From assembly GCF_022965805.1 (NCBI RefSeq), contig NC_133102.1:10523485-10587484 (forward strand): a stretch of DNA of 64,000 nt. Direction: 5' to 3'. Shown piece after piece: positions 36,701 to 46,818 of the stretch (positions within the stretch are counted from its first letter, which is position 1; every line of letters begins with the position of its first letter). The translations under genes and the position numbers were made by a program. The stretch comes from Primulina eburnea. Taxonomy: Eukaryota > Streptophyta > Magnoliopsida > Lamiales > Gesneriaceae. The notes beneath the pieces were generated by a model, which saw only the letters and a program-made list of their open reading frames with translations, was not told the DNA's origin and ran no database searches.

Positions 36701-37268
36701 GTCGATTATTATAATGGATTTTGAATTCACTCGAGATCTTTGTCATCTGAAATCCATATCTAAAGTGTCATTTCTTAAGTTTAGTCTTTGGCCGAACAAG
36801 TGCAGTTTTCACGTGTTTCCCCGCCATTTTCTTTTCTTTGGTATTAAGCCTTAGAATGTAGTTCATCTTGTCACAATTCTATGCTTTCAGATTTGGAGGA
36901 ATTATGTATGCCAAGTTTCCAAGAACAACATTTGCACCACCGTGGGGCGTTTAACACCAACCTTGTATGATCAAATGAGCAGCGCAGTCAATGTGAGTTA
37001 TGGTTTGTACTACTACGGCCCGTTTCTCACCAACTTAGTCGACTGCACTTTTGTTCGAGACACATTCAGTGTTATACATGATGATCATTGTCCTGATTTA
37101 GAACGTTATAGCCGGTTCGTTTATATTGGATTAGCAATGATATCGGCAGCAGTGATGCTATCATTGATTCTTTGGGTGCTTTATGCGAGAGAAAGGCGTC
37201 ACCGGAAGTATACAAAGCTCGTGGATGGTACATCAGATCCAAATTCCTTGGAAAGCAAAGGGCCGTAA
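33769..37268 (+). CDS. Multi-span plasma-membrane protein of the plant At2g12400-like family, nine exons (544 aa)
   Basis: Exons by GT-AG and reading frame: 33769-33865, 33946-34136, 35134-35315, 35405-35689, 35763-35821, 35917-35953, 36041-36112, 36228-36561, 36891-37268; total 1635 nt with stop TAA. The product starts MGGKMSFSENK and has an N-terminal hydrophobic signal (about 12-32), the motif YYTGGWNISNNHY (about 80-92), membrane spans near 98-128, 137-165, 252-272, 284-307 and 495-519, two large outer loops (about 166-250 and 308-494, the second with several cysteines and NXS/T sites), and a short basic C-terminal tail. Intron 2 is 997 bp. The ATG is the first after the TATA box and is followed by the signal sequence. 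I recall this family as annotated transmembrane or plasma-membrane protein without firm function; transport or membrane organisation is unproven. The gene looks intact. Confidence 0.9.
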
Positions 37269-37584
37269 TAAATTTGAGAGTATAATGTAACCTTGAGACA
37301 ATACTTGACATCATGCTATGTGAGGAAATGAGTTAGAACCTAGAAAGTGTCTTTCTGTTTGCTTCTGTTCGTTTTTTCCTATGTACAAATTTGACCAAAC
37401 CCAAACATTATATGTATACAGTTGATATTTTTTTTTTTTTGATATATTTAACACTGCTGATTATATCTTTGCAGGTTAATGTATTTTTTTAATACTACGA
37501 AACGAGTAAGATTTTTGTTTTAACGTGGATTCAAACTTCTGTTTTTTTCCATAATCAATATATGTTTGTTAAAATCCTGTAATC

Positions 37585-37586
<2 letters not shown>

Positions 37587-37651
<65 letters not shown>
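37587..37651. repeat. (TA)n microsatellite, left of a MITE
   Basis: About 65 bp of uninterrupted TA dinucleotides ending exactly where the MITE copy starts. Confidence 0.95.
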
Positions 37652-37652
<1 letters not shown>

Positions 37653-37655
<3 letters not shown>

Positions 37656-37820
37656 TAGGTCCCTTGTGAGATGGTTTCACGAATCTTTATCTGTGACGGG
37701 TCAATTTTATCAATATCTGTGACGGGTCAATTTTATCAATATTCACAATAAAAAGTATTACTCTTAGCATAAAAAGTAATATTTTTTCATAGATGATCCA
37801 GTGAGACCGTCTCACACAAG
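37653..37820. mobile_element. MITE copy A (GAGTAGGTC...GAGACCGTCTCACACAAG)
   Basis: About 168 bp with inverted ends built on GTGAGACSGTCTCAC and an inner pair of CACAATAAAAAGTA and CATAAAAAGTAATATTT segments shared by all six copies in the window. This copy carries a local tandem duplication of a 26-bp piece (CTGTGACGGGTCAATTTTAT...). It sits inside a (TA)n tract on both sides. Confidence 0.8.

Positions 37821-37821
<1 letters not shown>

Positions 37822-37891
<70 letters not shown>
37822..37891. repeat. (TA)n microsatellite, right of a MITE
   Basis: About 70 bp of TA dinucleotides immediately after MITE copy A. Sequence 37269-37586, after the membrane-protein gene, holds its 3' UTR and nothing else recognisable. 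Confidence 0.95.
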
Positions 37892-37894
<3 letters not shown>

Positions 37895-38259
37895 TGATGT
37901 GTTTATACTATTGACTTTTAAACATTCATTAGATAATTTAGTAATTAATCTTTTTATTTCGATAAATCTGTATTTTAAAATTTTTAAGCATATTTTAAAA
38001 TTCAATCTTATACCTATCTACATTTTTTAATTTTTAGATGAATATATTACTATTAGTTAAAAAATCATTAATTGAAAATATTTCAAATATATAACATGCA
38101 ATAGAGAGTATTAGTTTCAATTATATAAACACTTAATACATGCGAAAGAAACTAGTAATATATAATTTTTTAAATATGTAAAATTCCAAAATGTGAGAAT
38201 ACTCCAAATTTTATAGTTTTTTCTCAAATAAATTTTTCCCTAAAAAAATCATTTTTCTG

Positions 38260-38427
38260 GAGTAAGTCTATGATCTCACGAATCTTTATCTGTGAGACGG
38301 ATCAACCTTATTAATATCACAATAAAAAGTAATACTTTTAGCATAAAAGTAATATTTTTTCATGGATGACCAAATAAGAAATTAATCTCACAAAATACGA
38401 CCCGTAAGATCGTCTCATACAAATTTT
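38260..38427. mobile_element. MITE copy B
   Basis: Same family: GAGTAAGTCTATGATCTCACG start, TGTGAGACGG inner motif, GTCATCCATGAAAAAATATT complement in the middle, CGTCTCATACAAA end. Sequence between copies (37892-38259) is AT-rich with no visible gene. Confidence 0.75.
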
Positions 38428-38693
38428 TTCCTTGTTCCTCTCATGTAATGTGTTTTTTAATCTCTTTCGATTTTTCCCTTACTATTTTATTTTAGCTCTC
38501 CTTCAATCCATTCACCTGTCTCTAAATGAGGAAAAAATAATATATATTCTTTTAATTTATAAAAGATAAAGTACTTGCACTCGAAAATTTATAATCATAA
38601 TCAAGCTTATATTTTTATCCTATTATTAGAAAAGAACCGCCAAATATGATTGAACCCCCGAAATTTTATACTTTTGCATTACCCTTACTATGT

Positions 38694-38875
38694 TGAGTGA
38701 GTCTCATGTGAGACCGTCTCAAAGATTTTAATATGTGAGACAGGTCAATCCTTTCGATATTCACAATAAAAAATAATATTCTTAGCATAAAAAGTAATAT
38801 TTTTTCATGGATGACCCAAATAAAAGATTTGTCTCATAAATATGACCTGTGAGACCGTCTCACACAAGCTTTTGT
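38694..38875. mobile_element. MITE copy C
   Basis: Same family, start GAGTGAGTCTCATGTGAGACC, end GAGACCGTCTCACACAAGC; best-preserved inverted ends of the cluster. Confidence 0.78.
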
Positions 38876-39189
38876 CTACTATATTATATTTAAAATCTAT
38901 AAATATTTTAAACAATAAATAGTAGAATATTTAATTATGAATTTGTAATGTAATTTTATATTTTATATCGAATTTTGTAGGTAACATATAAACTTGGCTT
39001 ATACAAAACATTTAAGTAAAACTATATGTATAATTTGATTTTGCTTATGTCATTATTTTGATTATTAATTTGAAAATATATGTTAGTTTATACATATCAT
39101 TAGATTTTTGCATAACAACTAGAAAATTAAGTACAGACTCGAAATTTTCTTTTTATTAATGTGTATACTTCATTTAAAATTTGATATTT

Positions 39190-39347
39190 GAGCAAGTTTT
39201 TATTAGACGATCTCACGAATCTTTATCTGTGTGACAAAAAATAATATTCTTAGCATAAAAAATAATACTTTTTTATGGATGACCCAAATAAGATATCTGT
39301 TTCACAAAGTACGACTTGTGAGACTGTTTCACACAAGTTTTTGTCCT
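39190..39347. mobile_element. MITE copy D, next to the proline-rich gene promoter
   Basis: Same family but shortened in the middle; ends GAGACTGTTTCACACAAG about 16 bp before a TATATAAAA element at 39363. Sequence 38876-39189 between copies C and D is AT-rich without a visible gene. Confidence 0.72.
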
Positions 39348-39362
39348 GATTATTTTGCAACT

Positions 39363-39370
39363 ATATAAAA
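39363..39370 (+). promoter_or_regulatory. Candidate TATA box of the proline-rich protein gene
   Basis: TATATAAA within CTATATAAAAATAAAG. It would give a 5' leader of about 350 nt. AT-rich surroundings make chance occurrence likely. Confidence 0.35.
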
Positions 39371-39643
39371 ATAAAGAAAGTTCTTTATGTTAAAAAGAAT
39401 ATTAGGATATAAATAAAACTCCAATTTCATAAAATGATTTCTTCGTAAAATTTACAGAAAATGAAACTGGATTTGCTAATGGCACACAGAACAAGGCGGC
39501 CGATTCAATGTCAACCCATCCTCCGCCACCATTGCCAACTGCTGCACAGTAATGAATGACCGCCACCATGAATGAATGAACTTCATCGAAAATCTACTCA
39601 CTCTGTATAGGAATTCGCACCACTGAGCTGTCTTCAATTCGAC

Positions 39644-39712
39644 ATGGAAGCTTATCAAGAATCTGCTTGCATTAATGGCGACGTTTGTTCACACGAAGAA
39701 TGGCGTAAATAA
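39644..39712 (+). CDS. Possible upstream ORF (22 codons) in the leader of the proline-rich gene
   Basis: ATG 39644 opens a short frame (MEAYQESACINGDVCSHE, then EWRK) ending at TAA, about 38 nt before the main ATG. It matters only if transcription begins upstream of it; it could then lower translation of the main ORF. No homology recognised. Confidence 0.25.
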   Translation: MEAYQESACINGDVCSHEEWRK

Positions 39713-39750
39713 AAGAAAGTGAGATATCTCGATGCATCGATGAAGTGGGA

Positions 39751-40872
39751 ATGAAGTTTACAACAATTTTGGTTCTTCTCTTTGCGTTTCTTTTGGTTGC
39801 TTCAGTATTTTCAGAAGGAAATATTCAGAGAGAAGATGAAGAGAAAAGAAGAAGCTCCTCGAGAGTAAGTAGAAGCAGGGATGGCAGAAGTAGAAGAGGC
39901 GGCGGAGGTGGGAGAAGTAGAAGAGGCGGCGGCGGAGGTGGGAGAGGGTCGGGGGGATCATCAAATTGTGACCCTTTGTATTTATATCTATTTGGAAATT
40001 GCGGTCAATGGCCATTCCCCCGTGATTCACCCACCAATCCCTTCCGACGAAGACCCTCACCGTCACCTCGTCGGGCTCCGCCGCTGCCACCACTCGTGCC
40101 ATCACCGCCGTTGGTTCCCATATCTCCAGTTACCCCTTCTGCTCCTCTAATTCCCCTACCGCCTCCTCTGATACCTTCTCCCCCTCCAATAGTGTCTCTT
40201 CCGCCACCAATTGTCCCGTCATCTCCGCCACCAACTGTTGCTTCACCACCTCCGGCATCTCCTCCTGTATCACCCCCTCCGGCGCCTGTATCCCCGCCAC
40301 CATCACCACCTCCACCTTCACCACCTCCACCGTCATCATCACCACCTCCACCGCCACCTCCTCCTTTAATCCCGTCCCCTCCACCACCTGAGCCAACATC
40401 CCCTCCACCACCTGAAGTACTCCCTATAATTTACCCTCCGCCATTGGTCCCCTCACCGCCGCCGTCATTTCAAGAACCACTCATTCCATGGCTATCGCCT
40501 CCTCCCGTCACCGGCCCAGAGAATCCACCTCTAGTATTTTCTCCCCCGCCGTCAGGGCCGGATATCTTCTTCCCACCACCGGAGCCACAACTCGTGTTTC
40601 CTCCTCCACCGTCGTTTTTTGGCGCACCACCCCTTTTCCAGTTCTTTAGTCCACCAGAAGAGCCGCCACTAGCTCCTGAATTACCGTTCACATTTTTTCC
40701 ACCACCTACATCAAATCCCCCGTTGGTCCAGACTCCAACATTTCCCATCCCACAGGCACCAGCCATCGTGTATCCGCCTCCACTGATTGGTAATTACCCA
40801 GATGGCTTAACCATAACTTCGCCTGCAGTCCAGGAGGAGCAGCCGCTGCCACCACCACTTCCTTTCAATTAG
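39751..40872 (+). CDS. Proline-rich extensin-like secreted cell-wall protein (373 aa)
   Basis: Start taken at ATG 39751 (MKFTTILVLLFAFLLVASVF), because it opens directly with a signal peptide (about 1-22); the in-frame GTG at 39745 is not a plausible start. After cleavage: a basic stretch (KRRSSSRVSRSRDGRS), two SRRGGGGG blocks (about 45-72), a short conserved-looking cysteine segment CDPLYLYLFGNC followed by GQWPFP, then about 270 residues of proline-rich repeats with SPPPP, PSPPP and PPPL blocks to the C-terminus PPPLPFN. SPPPP is the classical hydroxyproline and arabinosylation site of extensins; few tyrosines occur in cross-link motifs, so it is extensin-like rather than a classical extensin. 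No kinase or leucine-rich repeat domain. One exon, no lesions. Confidence 0.85.
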   Translation: MKFTTILVLLFAFLLVASVFSEGNIQREDEEKRRSSSRVSRSRDGRSRRGGGGGRSRRGGGGGGRGSGGSSNCDPLYLYLFGNCGQWPFPRDSPTNPFRRRPSPSPRRAPPLPPLVPSPPLVPISPVTPSAPLIPLPPPLIPSPPPIVSLPPPIVPSSPPPTVASPPPASPPVSPPPAPVSPPPSPPPPSPPPPSSSPPPPPPPPLIPSPPPPEPTSPPPPEVLPIIYPPPLVPSPPPSFQEPLIPWLSPPPVTGPENPPLVFSPPPSGPDIFFPPPEPQLVFPPPPSFFGAPPLFQFFSPPEEPPLAPELPFTFFPPPTSNPPLVQTPTFPIPQAPAIVYPPPLIGNYPDGLTITSPAVQEEQPLPPPLPFN

Positions 40873-41292
40873 GTTATGAACTTTATATTCTTCTTCTCGT
40901 TTTTGTTGCGATTTTTTCTACTTCATGACGATCCATGCTGCTAGATTTAACTGAATGAATGTAAAATATTTCAAGCAATTCGAGCATTTATTTTGACGCA
41001 GCTAATATCATATCTTTTAAGAAAATTTATAAATTTCATCATTTATATTTATCAGTTTACGATTTATATTATGATTTCAGTTTTAATCAATTATTATTTT
41101 TTTCTTTTATAATTTTAGTCTTTCTTTTACACGATACTGAGGTATAAAATATAAGTACTATCATGGACAACATGTTAAAATTACAATCAAAATTGTCAAA
41201 AAAAATAATTATATTAGACTAAAACTCGATTTTAGAAACATTGTTGACCATAATCTAAAAAAATCAAATACAAATAAAAAAACAAATTTTTC

Positions 41293-41337
<45 letters not shown>

Positions 41338-43623
41338 TATACATATAATCGTATCTTAATGACTGAAACATGATTTGTCGTTCTTGTTAATATTTTAAAG
41401 TTTCATTACGTAAATTTTATAAATTAAATATTAATATGATATATAATATGCTTCTAGAATTTTGTATTTAGTAGAATATACAACACATATGTAGATAATA
41501 CTCGTTCGAATCAAGGAAATAATGGAAAATAAAATATCTAGTGTGTACTTGAAATTAATTATGTTCAATTATTAAAGTCAATATTATTATCTTGGGAAAA
41601 ACTTATCTAGAGTTCTATTGTGAAAACTTCAATTTTTTTTTGAAAAAATCCAAGAAATAAAATCCATTCAATTAATTTCCATCATCATAAGCTAAAACAC
41701 CTAATGGTTTTTGTTTTTAAATTTCAAAGAAAGAAATTATTGATGTTAGTTTTTATATTAATGATATTAATTTTTCACATTAATATATCTACTAATTGCC
41801 ATTGAATTTTGTAACATTTTTTCCATCTATATTCTCAACTATTATTATTAATGGTGGCCTTTAAATATTTGCTAGTTTATACAGTGTATACTATACATAT
41901 TCTTGAAGGTATAGTTTGGTACACATAATAGGATAAATATGTGATATATAATATAAGGATAAGTTAAGGATAAATAAGATGTAAGATATTATATTTAATG
42001 TTTGGTATGATTTTAATAAGAGTGACTAAATTTATATATTAGATTTTAAGGATAAAAGTAACCTTATCATAATAAATTTTATAATTTCAAAGTTGTTGCT
42101 TGAGTTCATATTTTTTAAAGGCAAAAACTTGTGTGAGACGGTCTCACGGATCGTATTTGTGAGACGGATCTCTTATTTGGGTCATCCATGAAAAAATATT
42201 ACTTTTTATGCTAAGAGTATTACTTTTTATTGTGAATATGGGTAGGATTGACCCGTCTCACATATTAAGATCCGTGATACGGTCTCACATGAGACCTACT
42301 CTTTTTTATATGTTCATGCGCCGATAGTGCTTGCATGATTTATTTAGTTTTACCTAATTTTATATATTATATAATATGATAATTGGGCTCTTGATTTTGT
42401 GAGTCAAGTCAAATATCAAATTTTAAGGTTAATTGAGTGTTACTAATAATTTTATAGAGATTTATAAAAATTATTTATATAATTATCTCGAATTTATTTA
42501 TATAATTATCATATTATATAATATATAAAAATAAATAAAAATATTATTTTGATTTTAATTTCTACCTACTAGCATAAATTTATAAAAAACCATATATAAA
42601 TTGAGGGTAATTAAATAATTTGTAGTGTATTTTATCATTAAACTAAAATTATCACACCTAATAGAAGGGACATTTTATCCTTCTAAAAAATTATTCATCA
42701 AGGGCCCATGATATTATCATGAGCTTTTTAAAAAGGCACTAAACATGAGATAAAGAGGATTATTTATCAATCTCTCCTTTATCTCATGTACCAAACTATG
42801 CCGAAGAGAAAAAGAGATCACATTTTTCATCCAACACAAAAATAATTTCTCTGCTATTGTTACATAATAATACGAGAGTTGCTCGTGAAAGCTTTACTCC
42901 GAACCGTACAACTTCGCGAGCAAGACGAGAATATTGTCTTCTGGAGTGTATTTAGTCATAGTCTTGTTGTATCAAGGTATTACCTACGAGGAAGTGAAAA
43001 TATTATTTAGTCCAATGCCTCGATCTACATATTTTCTTTCTCAACAATATAAAGAGTGTTTATGCCGGAATTCTTGGTTCACACGAGCTGATTCATTCGA
43101 ATTCGTGACGCGATGTGTCTAATATACAAAAGGAGATGGTCAGATTAAATCTCTTATCATTTACTATTATTAATTCGATTCTATATCTCCCCCTTTATCT
43201 CTACGTGCACGGTAAATCTTGATAAATCAAATTGGTTTGAAGCTCACATCTATGTACTTTTGGTTAGTGTATTTTCTTGAATCAACAGGTCTATTCTTAT
43301 TTTATTTTACTTTATTAGCGAGGACTTATAAGTATGCTTGAAAACACATTTTATTTTTGGGAAATTTTACATTTCTATTATTATAGAATTTTTCAAGTCA
43401 AATGACGATGGAATCCGTGTTGAAAAGTGAATAATGTTAGTTTGAAATATAGAAAAATTAATTATTGATAGTATAAGTTCGGTATATTTTTCTTTTAATA
43501 TTATCTATTGAGACTTTTAATTTATGAAATTTTAAATTGTGAACTACATATACAAATATTTACACGAAAATGATGAACAAAATGTGAATGTTGAGTTGAG
43601 ATCTCGATATATATTGGATTTAA
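40873..43623. other. Intergenic, AT-rich
   Basis: Holds the 3' UTR of the proline-rich gene, a (TA)n tract at 41298-41335 and one MITE copy. At 42870-43130 there is a less AT-rich stretch with short broken reading frames that I could not identify; it may be an old transposon scrap. Nothing else recognised. Confidence 0.5.
42122..42303. mobile_element. MITE copy E
   Basis: Same MITE family in the opposite orientation: starts AAAAACTTGTGTGAGACGG and ends GGTCTCACATGAGACCTACT. Both inverted ends are well preserved; about 180 bp. Confidence 0.82.
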
Positions 43624-44096
43624 TGTTGGATCAATTTTATTTTTATGGGCTTATACGTGAATAATTATGTGTTGTGGGTTATTTATTAAGTTAAACCCAA
43701 AATAAAGTGATCAATTAAAGTTTCGGGTTATTGGGCTTTAATGTATCTAACAGGTTGTTGGTCTTTAATTTGTAGAGGCATAAGTGTAATTTCTGTTTTT
43801 ATGATGGGCTAAAACAGAAATATCAGAAGATATTGATAAACATTATCTATAAATATAGGTCATGGTCCCCAGATCTCGCGTTATCACTTTCACTATTCTC
43901 TCCCTCATTCAGAAAATAGTTTTGAAGAGAAACTAAAGGATTTTCTCAAGGAAAGAGCGCGTATATCTAGAAGATCAAGAAACGTTTTAAAGAATTCAGG
44001 ATTATGGCTTCAGGTACGTTTCTGCTTAAGTTTTCAGTCACATTCTTAATGATTTAGCGTGATGGATATGCGGTTTATGGGTTTTTTCCCAACAAG
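43624..44096 (+). repeat. 5' LTR of the older copia (about 473 bp)
   Basis: TGTTGGATCAA to CCAACA. TATAAATATAGG near 43850 is placed like the U3 TATA box. Right end is accurate to about 2 bp. Confidence 0.88.
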
Positions 44097-44755
44097 TGGT
44101 ATCAGAGCCATTCATGTTTGAATCATTGATATTTGTTTAAAGTTTTTGGATATTATTTGGATCCAGATCTGGAAAAGAAAATTTTGTTTAAAACTTTTCT
44201 GTTATGGTTTTAGATCTGAAAAAACCTTTTGATATGACTTCAGATCTGAAATTTTTTTTTATATGCTTTCAGATTCGGAGAATATTTTGGATGAAAACCA
44301 AATCTTTTAAAGTTTCAGTTTTTAGTAAAAAAAAAAAAGATTTGGTTGAATATTTTAAGGATGTGGTATGAGATTTTGATTTTCCTTCCAGTTTTGTTTC
44401 AGTAGAAAATCGAAAATTCGGAAATTTTTTTTAAAAAAAGGACTCGGGTCGACCCGTACGGATTCGGGCCGGTCGTACGGACTCGGGTCAGACGGAACCG
44501 TACGTATTCGGGCCGGACCGACCCGTACGTATTCGGGCCGGGTCGTATGGAACCGGGTCGACCCGACCCGTACGGAATTTCCGAATTTTTTTTTGGGTTC
44601 AGGTTTATTCGGTCAAGGTTAAATATTCATTAATTCAAATAATGATAAAGTTATATGTATTTTTAAAATTGATTAATTGAAATAAAATGTTGCCAAAGTT
44701 ACCTCCTTTATAAAAGTTAATTTTATTTTGAAATACAAAAGGATTTTGGGTATAT
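44097..44755 (+). other. Leader of the older copia with a GC-rich repeat island
   Basis: No ORF. After AT-rich sequence with repeated CAGATCTGAAA-like words, positions 44446-44580 carry iterated blocks of TCGGGCCGG, CGACCCGTACGG and GGGTCGACCCG in otherwise AT-rich DNA. Confidence 0.65.
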
Positions 44756-45425
44756 GTGATTTATATGAATATTGCACTGCTTCTTCAATACATAAGGAAG
44801 CTGCGGATACACATCCTCCGAAGAAACAACAGAAGAATCCTAGTGATTCTCAAAGTTTTGTTTGTTTTTTTTTTTTGTGGCAGTGATGTGCATATGAAGA
44901 AGCAGTGCAGTAATTATCACGCTTGGCGTGCTAAGAAAGGTATGCTTCTGAATATGGTTTGTTCTGAGGTTAATTTAACTTCAGTTCCTAGACACACGTG
45001 GTGGATAGATTCTGGTGCAACAACTCACATCAGTGTGTCTATGCAGGGTTGCCTGGATTGCCGAAAACCAAGTGATGCTGAAAGATTCATCTATGTTGTT
45101 GACGGCAACAAAGTTGAAGTTGAGGCAATAGGAAAATTTAGATTATTGCTAAAGACTGGAATATATTTGGATCTTTATGAAACATTTTTTGTACCGTCTT
45201 TAAGACGGAATTTGATTTCCATTTCTGCATTGGACAAATTTGGTTATTCTTGTTCTTTTGGAAATGGAATATTCAGTTTGTTTCTCGATTCAAAATTAGT
45301 TGGTTCTAGTTCTTTATCATAATACAATAATCTTTATTCTTTGGATGTTATTGCTTCATTTAATGAATCCCTGCAAACAAGTAGAGGCACTAAAATAAAA
45401 TTAACCAGTGAGAATTCAGCTGCTT
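44756..45425 (+). pseudogene. Copia gag end and protease of the older element
   Basis: Most of gag is deleted; only a knuckle-like remnant (FFFCGSDVHMKKQC) remains, followed by the protease with WWIDSGATTHIS (the DSG active site), FVPSLRRNLISISALDKFGY and a stop at 45322. Reading continues to 45425, where the solo LTR is inserted within the ENSAAL-W-HKRLGH region. Confidence 0.8.
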
Positions 45426-46813
45426 TGATAAGTGCAAGATTTGCACTTAATTTATATTAGAATCCATTTTGAATTATGCTGGTTTCGAACAGAATTATGC
45501 GTTTTTTGGTTGTTTTTGTTGTCATTTCAGAAATGGAGAAAATAGTGGATGAGCAACCTAGTGAACCGAGAAAACATAACCGAGCCGCGAGTTCAGCCAT
45601 TACCAAGACCAGAAGTACGCGCGCGGCCGCGCGACTTCTCGCGCTACCGCACGCACAAGAACATAGGTGCATGACCAGGAGCGCGCACATGAAAGCAAGA
45701 GGACCGACAGAAGCTAGCGCGCTGCAGCGCCACTTCTCGCGCTACCGCGCGAACAGAAGCAACAGAAACCGAGAGGTGCACGCGGCCGCGCCACATCACC
45801 CAGCGCCAGTTCTCGCGCTACCGCGCGCGCCGCGTCCAGAAAAGTATAAAAGCGCAATTTTTAGGTCAGAAAAGGGAGTTAGCCGCCGTGGAGAGAAAAC
45901 ACACGAAAATACACCATCTTGGGAAGAAAAAGAGGCGAGAAACGGAGTGCATACATGAGACGAAGATTCAGAGTGTGAAGAACAGTCACAAATACGAAGA
46001 ACGACGGATCTGGGGACAGAGACGACACTTTGGATTTGTTATCTTTTCCTTTGTTTCTTTATTTTATTGCGTAGCAATGTCTAGAATCACAAACATGTCT
46101 TGTTTTCTCTTGGATTTCGTGATGAACTAAATTTCCATTCTAGAGGTTGACGTAGCTTTGTCTATACGATGATTTGACGTGGATGTTTTTATTATTGGAT
46201 TCCGTTTTATTTAATTGTGTTCTCTACTCTTATTTTATTGCAATTTACTGGCCATAAATTGTATGTTGTGATTAATTCTACAACTCGGGAGAGGTACTAG
46301 GATTATAGATCTCTAGAGGTACATCGTGGAATGTTTATATCGTTCGGAAGGCGTATAACTTTTGCGAGGCTTAGGTAAGAACATTGATTGCATTTATCAA
46401 TTGAACTTAGATTTGTATTAGGAATAATTGAATCGAATTTTGATTGATACATTTATTCGTCACTTGGGAAAGGGGAAATAAAATACGTAAGTGTTCTTGG
46501 CCATTAAATAATAGAAATTCAGGAATTTAAATGCAACCAGGAGAATTATTGTAGAAACTTAGTGAAATCAGTCCTCTAGATAATTTCTATCACTGATATT
46601 TCTCCGGTCGGTAATTTGATTTATTGTTTATTCGCATTTTAATTGTTTTTAACAAACCAATTCTCTTACGATTTTTCTAAATAAAGTCTTGACTATTTTA
46701 ATTACAAGAACTGATTTACGTTTTTATTCACACTCCTCGTGGGATCGATATCTGTACTCTAACCAGTACTAAAACTTGACACCGTACACTTGCGGTAGTG
46801 AAAACACGCAACA
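45426..46813 (+). repeat. Solo LTR of an Athila/Tat-like gypsy family (1388 bp)
   Basis: Begins TGATAAGTGCAAG and ends CACGCAACA. The target tgctt is duplicated at 45421-45425 and 46814-46818, and excising it restores the copia reading across the site. No internal region remains. A GC-rich island at 45605-45840 carries repeated TCTCGCGCTACCGCGCG. The same LTR family, inverted, is at 51345-52658. Family is inferred from the TGATAAGTGC start, the CACTTGCGG end and the internal region attached to the other copy. Confidence 0.88.
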
Positions 46814-46818
46814 TGCTT

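Noticed and set aside
39758..40766. Minus-strand ORFs rich in Gly, Val and Glu opposite the proline-rich gene
   Set aside because: Shadows of CCN-rich codons; the plus frame has the signal peptide and the extensin repeats.
42934..43122. 62-codon ORF in the intergenic region
   Set aside because: Starts without promoter context and shows no recognisable domain; kept only as an unidentified less AT-rich stretch.
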